Assembly (NCBI GenBank): GCA_003561595.1
Contig: PWWF01000210.1
Location: forward strand, 1 to 15,595
Direction of reading: 5' to 3'
Length of the DNA stretch: 15,595 bases
Source: Paracoccaceae bacterium
Lineage (GTDB): Bacteria > Pseudomonadota > Alphaproteobacteria > Rhodobacterales > Rhodobacteraceae
The translations under genes were made by a program, and so were the position numbers. Each line of letters starts with the position of its first letter. Within the stretch, counting starts at the first letter, position 1. Shown here one piece after another: positions 9,394-15,595 of the stretch. The notes under the pieces were generated by a model. It did not search any database. It was not told the origin of the DNA and saw only the letters and a list, made by a program, of their open reading frames with translations.

Positions 9394-10613
9394 TAGCGGT
9401 CAATCTCTCCAAAAACGACATCCATGGTGCCAATGATGGCCGCGACATCGGCCAGTTGGTGGCCCTTGCAGACATGATCCATGCTTTGCAGATGCAGGAA
9501 CCCCGGCGCGCGCAGTTTCGCGCGATAGGGCTTGTTCGTGCCATCGGCCACCAGATAGACCCCGAATTCGCCCTTGGGTGCTTCCACGGCGGCATAAACC
9601 TCGCCCGCGGGCACGTGGAACCCTTCGGTGTAAAGCTTGAAGTGATGGATCAGCGCTTCCATGCTGGTCTTCATCTCGGCGCGGTCCGGGGGTGTGATCT
9701 TGCCGCGGGCCAGCACATCGCCCTGCCCTTCGGGCGCGCGCAGCTTTTCAATGGCTTGCAGCATGATCTTCACGCTTTCGCGCATCTCGGCCATGCGGCA
9801 CAGATAGCGGTCATAGCAATCGCCATTCTTGCCCACGGGGATCTTGAAGTCGAATTCGTCATAGCATTCATAAGGCTGCGCGCGCCGCAGGTCCCAGGCC
9901 AGCCCGGATCCACGCACCATCACGCCGGAATACCCCCAGTCGAGGATTTCCTTCTCGGAAATCACGCCGATATCGGCATTGCGCTGCTTGAAGATGCGGT
10001 TTTCGGTCAGCAGCGTGTCGATATCGTCCAGCAATTTCGGAAAGGTCCCGCACCATTCCTCGATATCGTCAAGCAGGTCGGGCGGCAGGTCCTGATGCAC
10101 GCCGCCGGGGCGGAAATAGGCGGCATGCAGGCGTGCCCCGCAGGCACGCTCATAAAAGATCATCAGTTTCTCGCGCTCCTCAAACCCCCACAAGGGCGGG
10201 GTCAGCGCGCCCACATCCATGGCCTGCGTTGTCACATTCAGCAGGTGGCTGAGGATGCGCCCGATCTCGGAATAGAGCACCCGGATCAGCGACGCGCGGC
10301 GCGGCACCTCGACCCCGGTCAGCTTTTCGATGGCCAGGCACCACGCATGTTCCTGGTTCATCGGCGCGACATAATCCAGTCTGTCGAAATAGGGCAGGTT
10401 CTGCAGGTAGGTGCGGCTTTCCATCAGCTTTTCGGTGCCGCGATGCAGCAGCCCGATATGCGGGTCACAACGCTCGACAATCTCGCCATCCAGTTCCAGC
10501 ACCAGCCGCAACACACCATGCGCGGCAGGGTGTTGCGGGCCGAAATTGAGGTTGAAATTACGGATGCGCTGTTCATCCGTCTGGGCGTCGTGAAACCCCT
10601 TGGAGCCGTCCAT
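9393..10613 (-). CDS. nuoD: NADH-quinone oxidoreductase subunit D
   Basis: Hydrogenase-derived subunit (49-kDa/NDUFS2 homologue) that, with NuoB, forms the ubiquinone-reduction site. It has 406 residues from the chosen start. The [11 protein letters not shown] motif at 23-33, [13 protein letters not shown] at 51-63 and [11 protein letters not shown] at 80-90 are intact, including the conserved histidines and tyrosine near the quinone head-group. The C-terminus ends in FGEIDR, typical of the family. Two adjacent ATG codons exist (10616 and 10613). I prefer 10613 because its AAAGGGG Shine-Dalgarno then has about seven bases of spacing and homologues begin MDG. A much longer frame up to 10859 runs into the sulfotransferase gene and is not real. 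There is a 103-base gap upstream and a one-base overlap with nuoE downstream. Confidence 0.98.
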   Translation of the reverse strand: MDGSKGFHDAQTDEQRIRNFNLNFGPQHPAAHGVLRLVLELDGEIVERCDPHIGLLHRGTEKLMESRTYLQNLPYFDRLDYVAPMNQEHAWCLAIEKLTGVEVPRRASLIRVLYSEIGRILSHLLNVTTQAMDVGALTPPLWGFEEREKLMIFYERACGARLHAAYFRPGGVHQDLPPDLLDDIEEWCGTFPKLLDDIDTLLTENRIFKQRNADIGVISEKEILDWGYSGVMVRGSGLAWDLRRAQPYECYDEFDFKIPVGKNGDCYDRYLCRMAEMRESVKIMLQAIEKLRAPEGQGDVLARGKITPPDRAEMKTSMEALIHHFKLYTEGFHVPAGEVYAAVEAPKGEFGVYLVADGTNKPYRAKLRAPGFLHLQSMDHVCKGHQLADVAAIIGTMDVVFGEIDR

Positions 10614-10716
10614 CATCTTGCCCCTTTCCAATCGGTGCGCGCATGGATGCGCAGTGTTTCCCATGATCTGGGCGCGCGGCCCAGTCTTGCCAGTCCCTGA
10701 ATGCCCGGTCGCGCGG

Positions 10717-11595
10717 TCATGCCACACCCCGGTCGAGCGAGCGCTGCCAGCTTTCCGGCAGATGCCCGAAGCGCTGCGCGACATAGGCATATTGCGGCTG
10801 CAAAAGGGCCACGGCACGCGCGTGCTGATCGTCGGCCAGCGGCAGCGGCACGCCCGCATGCACGGCGCGTCCCGGCGTGCGGGTCGCGGGCGAAATGCCC
10901 AGAAATGCCGTCAGCCGCGCCAGCCCCGGCCCGGCCAGCAGATCGTCCTGAAACAGCACCAGCAGGCGCTTGGGATCAACCGCCGCATCCAGCCGCGCCA
11001 GCGCGCCCGCGTAATCGCCCCGCGCGATTGCACGCGGTTCCTGCCCGCGCAGCGCGCTGTCCATCAGCGCGCGTGCGGCAGCGGCAAAATCCCCTGCCCC
11101 GGTCGTACGGCGCCGCGCCAGCATGCGCATATGACTCCAGAGTCGGGCGACCGGGTCGCGCAGCAGATAGACGATGCGCACGTCCGCCGCCATCCGGGCA
11201 ATCGCGCGCAGCCTGCCCGCGTCCAGCAGCCCGTAGGATGGGGTGATGTCACCCACCACCCGGCGCGCACTGCGCCCGTTCGTCAGATAGCCCAGATAGG
11301 CGGACATATCCTCGGCCCGGCGTTCCAGCACGGCCAGCCACTCGCGCAGGTCGCGCTTGCGGCGGCGCAATGCAGCGGGCCGATCCCCTGCATCCTGCGC
11401 CTCCAGCCGCGCCAGTTCCTCTTGCCGCAGTGCGATCTGGCGGTCGAAATCACCCTTGGCGACCGTGTCGAAGTAATGCAACTCCTTGATACTGCGCAGA
11501 TAACAGTCGGGATGGCGGCGCAAGGTGGCATATAGCCAGCTTGTTCCGGCCTTGGTCGCGCCTGCGCAGACAAGATATGTCGGCTGATCGCTCAC
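10717..11595 (-). CDS. PAPS-dependent sulfotransferase family protein inserted between nuoC and nuoD
   Basis: A 292-residue protein with the hallmarks of the PAPS sulfotransferase superfamily. The 5'-phosphosulphate-binding loop [11 protein letters not shown] is at 12-22, a KELHYF segment at 38-43 resembles the KE-containing motif of heparan N-sulfotransferase-like enzymes, GDITPSYG is at 115-122, and the 3'-phosphate-binding motif [13 protein letters not shown] is at 143-155. It should move sulphate from PAPS to an unknown hydroxyl or amino acceptor. Arginine makes up about one residue in seven and alanine is also abundant, unlike the neighbouring subunits. The start is GTG, overlapping the nuoC stop as GTGA (11592-11595), so it is coupled to nuoC translation. 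Nothing in the sequence links it to complex I chemistry; the acceptor cannot be predicted. Confidence 0.9.
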   Translation of the reverse strand: MSDQPTYLVCAGATKAGTSWLYATLRRHPDCYLRSIKELHYFDTVAKGDFDRQIALRQEELARLEAQDAGDRPAALRRRKRDLREWLAVLERRAEDMSAYLGYLTNGRSARRVVGDITPSYGLLDAGRLRAIARMAADVRIVYLLRDPVARLWSHMRMLARRRTTGAGDFAAAARALMDSALRGQEPRAIARGDYAGALARLDAAVDPKRLLVLFQDDLLAGPGLARLTAFLGISPATRTPGRAVHAGVPLPLADDQHARAVALLQPQYAYVAQRFGHLPESWQRSLDRGVA

Positions 11596-12191
11596 GGTTG
11601 CTTCTCATCCCCCGGCAGGATGTAGTCGGCCCCTTCCCAGGGTGACATGAAATCGAACTGCCGGTATTCCTGCACCAGTTGAACCGGCTCATAGACCACG
11701 CGCTTCAACGTCTCGTCATAGCGGACTTCGGTATAGCCGGTGGTCGGGAAATCCTTGCGCAGCGGGTGGCCGCGAAAGCCGTAATCGGTCAGCAGGCGGC
11801 GCAGATCGGTATGGCCGGAAAACAGGATGCCGAACATGTCGAAGACCTCGCGCTCGAACCAGTTGGCCGAGGGGTGGATCTGCATGATCGAGGGAACGAT
11901 ATCCTCCTCTCCGACAGCCGCTTTCAGCCGGATGCGCTGGTTCAGATACATCGACAGGAAGTGATACACTATCTCGTAGCGCTTGCGCCGCCCCGGCCAG
12001 TCCACCGCAGTGATATCGACCAGCGTGGAAAAGCGCATGTTCTCGCTGATCTGCAGATGGCGGATCAGTTTGGTCAGTTGCGACAGGTTCGTGGTCACGG
12101 TCAGTTCACCATGCGCGATCTCATGCGCGACCACGGCATCGGCCATGCGCAGTTCCAGATCGGCGGCGAGTTCCTGAAGGGCGTCGGACAT
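11592..12191 (-). CDS. nuoC: NADH-quinone oxidoreductase subunit C
   Basis: Connecting-arm subunit (30-kDa/NDUFS3 homologue), without cofactors, that packs against NuoD. It has 199 residues, as expected for the separate alphaproteobacterial NuoC rather than the fused NuoCD of enterobacteria. The family signature (residues 111-149) is complete: [12 protein letters not shown], then GHTDLRRLL and [12 protein letters not shown]. An FDFMSPWE element near the C-terminus is also typical. The ATG at 12191 follows the nuoB stop after nine bases. The TGA stop overlaps the GTG start of the sulfotransferase gene by four bases. Identification is secure. Confidence 0.98.
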   Translation of the reverse strand: MSDALQELAADLELRMADAVVAHEIAHGELTVTTNLSQLTKLIRHLQISENMRFSTLVDITAVDWPGRRKRYEIVYHFLSMYLNQRIRLKAAVGEEDIVPSIMQIHPSANWFEREVFDMFGILFSGHTDLRRLLTDYGFRGHPLRKDFPTTGYTEVRYDETLKRVVYEPVQLVQEYRQFDFMSPWEGADYILPGDEKQP

Positions 12192-12200
12192 GCGGGTTCC

Positions 12201-13090
<890 letters not shown>

Positions 13091-13120
13091 GCGTGGCTCC
13101 TCTTGTGGCTATGTTGCCTG

Positions 13121-13141
13121 TTGGTGGCGTCGCGCCAGCAA
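13121..13141 (-). promoter_or_regulatory. Possible leader hairpin in the nuo mRNA
   Basis: TTGGTGGCG (13121-13129) and CGCCAGCAA (13133-13141) are inverted arms matching at eight of nine positions around a three-base loop. If nuo transcription begins near 13172 this forms in the leader about 30 bases before the nuoA start. It may affect mRNA stability or nuoA translation, or be incidental. Confidence 0.3.
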
Positions 13142-13178
13142 TGCCACACGGCGCGCCGCAGACATCTCTGTGACCCAT

Positions 13179-13207
13179 CAATTACTCTTCCCATGTCAGG
13201 GGGTCAA
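13179..13207 (-). promoter_or_regulatory. Candidate sigma70-type promoter for the nuo operon
   Basis: On the minus strand TTGACC (complement of 13202-13207) matches the -35 consensus at five of six positions. Seventeen bases later TAATTG (13179-13184) fits the -10 consensus only at its first two positions. Transcription would start near 13172, leaving a leader of about 80 bases before nuoA. The weak -10 keeps this tentative. Confidence 0.3.
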
Positions 13208-13243
13208 CTCAACCCGGGGCGATTCCGCAGGAAAATCTGATTT

Positions 13244-13269
13244 TTGCATGCAGTGGTATGCAAACCACT
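13244..13269. promoter_or_regulatory. Overlapping inverted repeats, candidate regulator binding site
   Basis: Two perfect 6-base inverted repeats share one half-site: TTGCAT (13244-13249) with ATGCAA (13258-13263), and AGTGGT (13252-13257) with ACCACT (13264-13269). The TGGT-spacer-ACCA geometry resembles operators of several GntR-type regulators, but no regulator gene is in the window, so the binding protein is unknown. It could act on either divergent gene. Confidence 0.35.
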
Positions 13270-13329
13270 TTCCCATGCGATCAGACAGCTTGCAGCCTGC
13301 GTGATTTTGCGGCAGAGCTTGGCACTTGA

Positions 13330-13349
13330 TCAATGGCACGGGCCATTGA
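13330..13349. promoter_or_regulatory. Perfect 8-base inverted repeat upstream of the nucleoside hydrolase gene
   Basis: TCAATGGC (13330-13337) and GCCATTGA (13342-13349) are perfect inverted arms separated by four bases. The element lies about 130 bases before the hydrolase start. As DNA it looks like a dimeric-repressor operator; as RNA it would be a stable hairpin. It is not followed by a T-run. Confidence 0.4.
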
Positions 13350-13441
13350 AACAGGATCATAACTGGTTTCCGGTCACCGGCGCGTCGCAAAGTACAGAGC
13401 ATCTGCATCACCCCACAGGCGCGGCTGCGCCCCGGAAACCA

Positions 13442-13459
13442 CATGCGCAGCATGCGCAG
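13442..13459. repeat. 9-base tandem direct repeat before the nucleoside hydrolase gene
   Basis: CATGCGCAG occurs twice in immediate succession (13442-13450 and 13451-13459), ending ten bases before the hydrolase Shine-Dalgarno. It may be a slippage product or a pair of binding half-sites in the leader. Confidence 0.4.
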
Positions 13460-13480
13460 GCAACAAACAGGACAGACAGT

Positions 13481-14419
13481 ATGGCGCGCAGGCAGATCAT
13501 CATCGACACAGACCCCGGCCAGGATGACGCCGTCGCGATCCTGCTGGCGCTCGCCTCGCCCGAACTGGAGGTTCTGGGCATAACCTGTGTCGCGGGCAAT
13601 GTGCCGCTGGAGCTGACAGCAAAGAATGCGCGGATCGTGTGCGAACTGGCCGGGCGGACGGATATTCGCGTCTTCGCGGGCTGCGAAAAGCCCATCGCGC
13701 GCAAGCTGGTCACGGCAGAGCATGTGCATGGCAAGACCGGGCTGGACGGGATCACCCTGCCCGACCCGACCATGCCGGTGCAGGACCAGCACGCGGTTGA
13801 TTTCATTATCGAAACGCTGCGGTCCGAACCCGAGGGCAGTGTCACGCTGGTGCCCATTGGCCCGCTGACCAACATTGCGACGGCACTGGAACGCGCGCCC
13901 GACATCGCGCCCAGGGTCGCGGAAATCGTGCTGATGGGCGGCGCGTATTTCGAGGTTGGCAACATCACCCCCACAGCCGAGTTCAACATCTATGTGGACC
14001 CAGAGGCCGCAAAGATCGTCTATGGCGCGGGCATTCCGCTGGTGATGATGCCGCTGGATGTGACGCATAAGGCGCTGACCACCCGCGAACGGGTCGAGGC
14101 ATTTCGCGCCCTGCCCGGCAAGGTGGGGCCTGCCGTGGCAAGCTGGACCGAATTTTTCGAGCGCTTCGACAAGGAAAAGTACGGCTCGCTCGGTGCGCCC
14201 TTGCATGATCCGCTGACGATTGCCTGGCTGTTGCGGCCCGATCTGTTCGCGGGCCGCCATATCAATGTCGAGATCGAGACCGGATCGGACCTGACCCTTG
14301 GCATGACAGTCGCCGACTGGTGGCGCGTGACGGATCGCGCGGCAAATGCGACCTTTGTCAAGGATCTGGATGCCGATGCCTTTTTTGCCTTGCTGACCGA
14401 ACGGTTGGCCAGGCTGTAG
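13481..14419 (+). CDS. Nucleoside hydrolase (inosine-uridine preferring family)
   Basis: Cytoplasmic nucleosidase that splits ribonucleosides into ribose and a free base for salvage. It has 312 residues, matching the family length of about 310-315. The calcium- and ribose-binding signature DTDPGQDDA is at 9-17 (D11, D15, D16). N40, the GGAYFEVGN region (153-161), E167 and N169, and the H242-D243 pair in PLHDP are in the expected places; the last histidine is the one that protonates the leaving base in group I enzymes. I chose the ATG at 13481 because similarity begins there and AGGA lies eight bases upstream; the in-frame extension to 13244 has no family resemblance. Substrate preference (pyrimidine, purine or non-specific) cannot be read from sequence, so no rih or iunH symbol is given. 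Confidence 0.95.
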   Translation: MARRQIIIDTDPGQDDAVAILLALASPELEVLGITCVAGNVPLELTAKNARIVCELAGRTDIRVFAGCEKPIARKLVTAEHVHGKTGLDGITLPDPTMPVQDQHAVDFIIETLRSEPEGSVTLVPIGPLTNIATALERAPDIAPRVAEIVLMGGAYFEVGNITPTAEFNIYVDPEAAKIVYGAGIPLVMMPLDVTHKALTTRERVEAFRALPGKVGPAVASWTEFFERFDKEKYGSLGAPLHDPLTIAWLLRPDLFAGRHINVEIETGSDLTLGMTVADWWRVTDRAANATFVKDLDADAFFALLTERLARL

Positions 14420-14439
14420 CGCAGGCAGAGTTTCGCGCA

Positions 14440-14457
14440 TCCCGCGCCCGCGCGGGA
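14440..14457 (+). terminator. Stem-loop after the nucleoside hydrolase gene
   Basis: TCCCGCG and CGCGGGA form a perfect 7-bp GC-rich stem with a four-base loop, 21 bases after the hydrolase stop. There is no T-run, so it may act as a weak or factor-assisted terminator or an mRNA 3'-end protector. Confidence 0.4.
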
Positions 14458-14528
14458 ACCGAATTCATCGCTGACGGGTTTCTGCCACATCCGGGCATGT
14501 CCCGCAAAGCGATGAAAGAGGTAAGAAC

Positions 14529-15008
14529 ATGACACTGCGTCTGCTGATGGCTGCGGGGGCCGTTGGGCTGATAAGCTCGCCCGCCCTTGCAAGCGACATT
14601 ATGTTTTCCAAGGTGAATGTCACCGCCGAATTGACCGCGATCCAGGACCCGCAGGCGGCGGAATTCTGGACCTCGCTGGAAGATGATCTTGAATCGACAT
14701 TGCTGGCACTGCTGTCAGATCAGCTTGTCGATGATGGCGCGCGGTTGGTGGTTGATATCACCGAGTTCAAGACCGGCGATGCCTCGGTCCCCTTCAGCGT
14801 TGAAGAAGCCGCGCTTGGCGGTCGTGTCCATGTGATCGATCCGGGCAATCAGGGCAATTTCGAAAGCTACGGGCTGAAATTGCGGATCGAGGGCATGACC
14901 ACCACGCTGGACGGCACCCAGATCGCCGTGTCGCAGGTGCAACCGCAAGAGGCCTATGACCGACTGGTCGCGGCCTATGCCGAAAGCATTGTGGACCGTC
15001 TGGACTGA
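14529..15008 (+). CDS. Exported protein of unknown function
   Basis: I do not recognise the family. The 159-residue product has a classic Sec signal peptide: MTLR, hydrophobic core 5-15, and signal peptidase I site after ALA (residue 21), giving a mature acidic domain of about 138 residues with no cysteine. The mature part looks alpha/beta: a beta strand followed by a long amphipathic helix with WTSLEDDLESTLLALLSDQL (about 48-67), then alternating strands with hydrophobic/polar periodicity and a C-terminal helix (AYDRLVAAYAESIVDRL). No membrane segment, metal site or catalytic motif is evident. The ATG at 14529 follows an AGAGG Shine-Dalgarno. It lies 109 bases after the nucleoside hydrolase and 61 bases before the entericidin-like gene, so it could be co-transcribed with the latter. 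Confidence 0.85.
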   Translation: MTLRLLMAAGAVGLISSPALASDIMFSKVNVTAELTAIQDPQAAEFWTSLEDDLESTLLALLSDQLVDDGARLVVDITEFKTGDASVPFSVEEAALGGRVHVIDPGNQGNFESYGLKLRIEGMTTTLDGTQIAVSQVQPQEAYDRLVAAYAESIVDRLD

Positions 15009-15020
15009 TCGCTCATGAGC

Positions 15021-15045
15021 GGGCAGGCCCGCAACGGCCCTGCCC
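15021..15045 (+). other. Stem-loop between the exported protein and the entericidin-like gene
   Basis: GGGCAGG (15021-15027) pairs perfectly with CCTGCCC (15039-15045), and two more G-C pairs form inside past a single-base bulge. It begins 12 bases after the upstream stop. With no T-run it may be an attenuator or an mRNA stabiliser that sets different levels for the two genes. Confidence 0.35.
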
Positions 15046-15069
15046 CGACTGCCATAAGGAAACCAAGAT

Positions 15070-15204
15070 ATGACAAAGCTTTACGGACTATTCCTGATGT
15101 TGGGCACACTGGCCCTCGGCGCCTGCAACACGGTTGAGGGTGCGGGCCGCGACATGACCTCTGCCGGGGTCGCGATCCAGCAGGAAGCACGCTCGGCACG
15201 CTGA
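15070..15204 (+). CDS. Entericidin A/B-like small lipoprotein
   Basis: A 44-residue lipoprotein. The sequence has a short positive start (MTK), a hydrophobic core (about 5-16), lipobox L16-G17-A18-C19, and a mature part of 26 residues, NTVEGAGRDMTSAGVAI after the lipidated Cys19, which closely follows the entericidin family pattern (CNT..G.G.D....G..I). AAGGA lies nine bases before the ATG. In enterobacteria the entericidins form an antidote/toxin lipoprotein pair under stationary-phase control; here there is a single gene, so a toxin-antidote role should not be assumed. It is more likely a small envelope lipoprotein. A strong hairpin follows eight bases after the stop. Confidence 0.9.
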   Translation: MTKLYGLFLMLGTLALGACNTVEGAGRDMTSAGVAIQQEARSAR

Positions 15205-15211
15205 AGCGGCA

Positions 15212-15237
15212 GGGCGCAGCCGAGCGGGGCTGCGCCC
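15212..15237. terminator. Hairpin between convergent entericidin-like and thrS genes
   Basis: GGGCGCAGCC (15212-15221) and GGCTGCGCCC (15228-15237) form a perfect 10-bp stem with a six-base loop, placed between two convergent stop codons. It reads the same on both strands and could serve as a shared bidirectional terminator, although neither side has a T-run. Confidence 0.55.
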
Positions 15238-15248
15238 GCCAACCCCGA

Positions 15249-15595
15249 TCAGGACGCCAGATCGGGTGGTGATGCTTCGGCCCGCAGGCTCGCGATCAGG
15301 GCATCCAGCGCCTGCGTCTCGGTCCGGTTCGCGCCCAGACGGCGCACGGAAACAGTGCGCTCGGCCACTTCGCGCGCGCCGATGGCCAGGATCACCGGCA
15401 CCTTGCCGACCGAATGTTCGCGCACCTTGTAGTTGATCTTCTCGTTGCGCAGGTCCAGTTCGGCCCGTATCCCGGCGGCTTGCAGCGCCTCGACCACCTC
15501 GCGGCAATAGTCATCGGCATCCGAGATGATGGAGGCAACGACCACCTGACGCGGGGCCAGCCATAGCGGCAGACGGCCCGAGAAATTCTCGATCA
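15249..15595 (-). CDS. thrS: Threonyl-tRNA synthetase, C-terminal part (cut by the window edge)
   Basis: Class II aminoacyl-tRNA synthetase that charges tRNA-Thr. Only the last 114 codons and the stop are present; the full enzyme is about 640-650 residues, so the catalytic core lies to the right. The visible part is the anticodon-binding domain: a [11 protein letters not shown] strand leading into the domain, the ADDYCREV helix, the [17 protein letters not shown] stretch and [12 protein letters not shown], all typical of bacterial ThrRS. The C-terminus has a short extra tail (about 15 residues) after the last conserved helix. It is oriented against the entericidin-like gene, with a shared hairpin between them. 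Confidence 0.96.
   Translation of the reverse strand, partial: IENFSGRLPLWLAPRQVVVASIISDADDYCREVVEALQAAGIRAELDLRNEKINYKVREHSVGKVPVILAIGAREVAERTVSVRRLGANRTETQALDALIASLRAEASPPDLAS

Larger units (their letters stand above)
13091..13480. other. Divergent intergenic region between nuoA and the nucleoside hydrolase gene
   Basis: No gene is supported in these 390 bases; short frames here lack ribosome binding sites and family resemblance. The region should hold the promoters of both the nuo operon and the nucleoside hydrolase gene. Visible elements are the nuoA Shine-Dalgarno (13096-13100), an imperfect 9-base hairpin (13121-13141), a weak sigma70-like pair facing nuoA (13179-13207), overlapping inverted repeats (13244-13269), a perfect 8-base inverted repeat (13330-13349), a 9-base tandem repeat (13442-13459), and the hydrolase Shine-Dalgarno AGGA (13469-13472). 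The part around 13230-13300 is more AT-rich than the coding flanks, as expected for a control region. Confidence 0.7.

Noticed and set aside
10614..10859. N-terminal extension of nuoD and a possible small gene in the 103-base gap after the sulfotransferase
   Set aside because: The extension overlaps the sulfotransferase coding region and lacks similarity. The gap has only a short palindrome (10639-10652, GCGCAT-GG-ATGCGC) and the nuoD Shine-Dalgarno; no small frame is supported.
13244..13480. N-terminal extension of the nucleoside hydrolase to an upstream ATG
   Set aside because: The added 79 residues have no family resemblance, and the internal ATG at 13481 has a proper Shine-Dalgarno and starts exactly where the family begins.
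13196..14440. Minus-strand frame of 414 codons opposite the nucleoside hydrolase
   Set aside because: Antisense shadow of a secure gene; composition is Arg/Gln/His-rich with no family pattern, and it would run through the control region of nuoA.

Overview
The window is a GC-rich stretch of an alphaproteobacterial chromosome, most likely Rhodobacterales (Rhodobacter/Paracoccus/Roseobacter relatives). The reasons are the alphaproteobacterial, mitochondria-like NADH dehydrogenase subunits, the separate nuoC and nuoD genes, a NuoE with a long C-terminal extension, and small proteins that I recognise as the Rhodobacterales families DUF5333 and DUF5337. The species cannot be fixed from the sequence alone.

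Minus strand, 13090 down to 1: a respiratory complex I (NADH:ubiquinone oxidoreductase) operon in the order nuoA, B, C, D, E, F, G, H, I, J, K and the first 168 codons of nuoL. It runs off the left edge, so nuoM and nuoN are presumably beyond it. Genes are packed tightly, with several 1-10 base overlaps. Six non-nuo genes sit between the subunits in the same orientation: a PAPS-type sulfotransferase (C/D), a DUF5337 membrane protein (E/F), DUF3291 and DUF5333 proteins (F/G), a small lipoprotein (G/H) and a 75-residue coiled-coil protein (H/I). NuoE also carries a helix-hairpin-helix module at its C-terminus. Together NuoE-F-G form the NADH-oxidising arm, NuoB-C-D-I the connecting and quinone-reducing arm, and NuoA-H-J-K-L the proton-pumping membrane arm.

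13091-13480: a 390-base divergent intergenic region with a weak candidate nuo promoter, a possible leader hairpin, two inverted-repeat elements and a 9-base tandem repeat.

Plus strand, 13481-15204: an inosine-uridine type nucleoside hydrolase, an exported protein of unknown function, and a 44-residue entericidin-like lipoprotein. These converge on the 3' end of thrS (threonyl-tRNA synthetase, minus strand, cut by the right edge), with a 10-bp hairpin between them.

The main surprises are the accessory genes embedded in the complex I operon, the near-duplicate junctions around the coiled-coil gene, and hairpins that place the nuoI and nuoJ stop codons in their loops. No tRNA, rRNA, CRISPR array, insertion sequence or transposase was seen.
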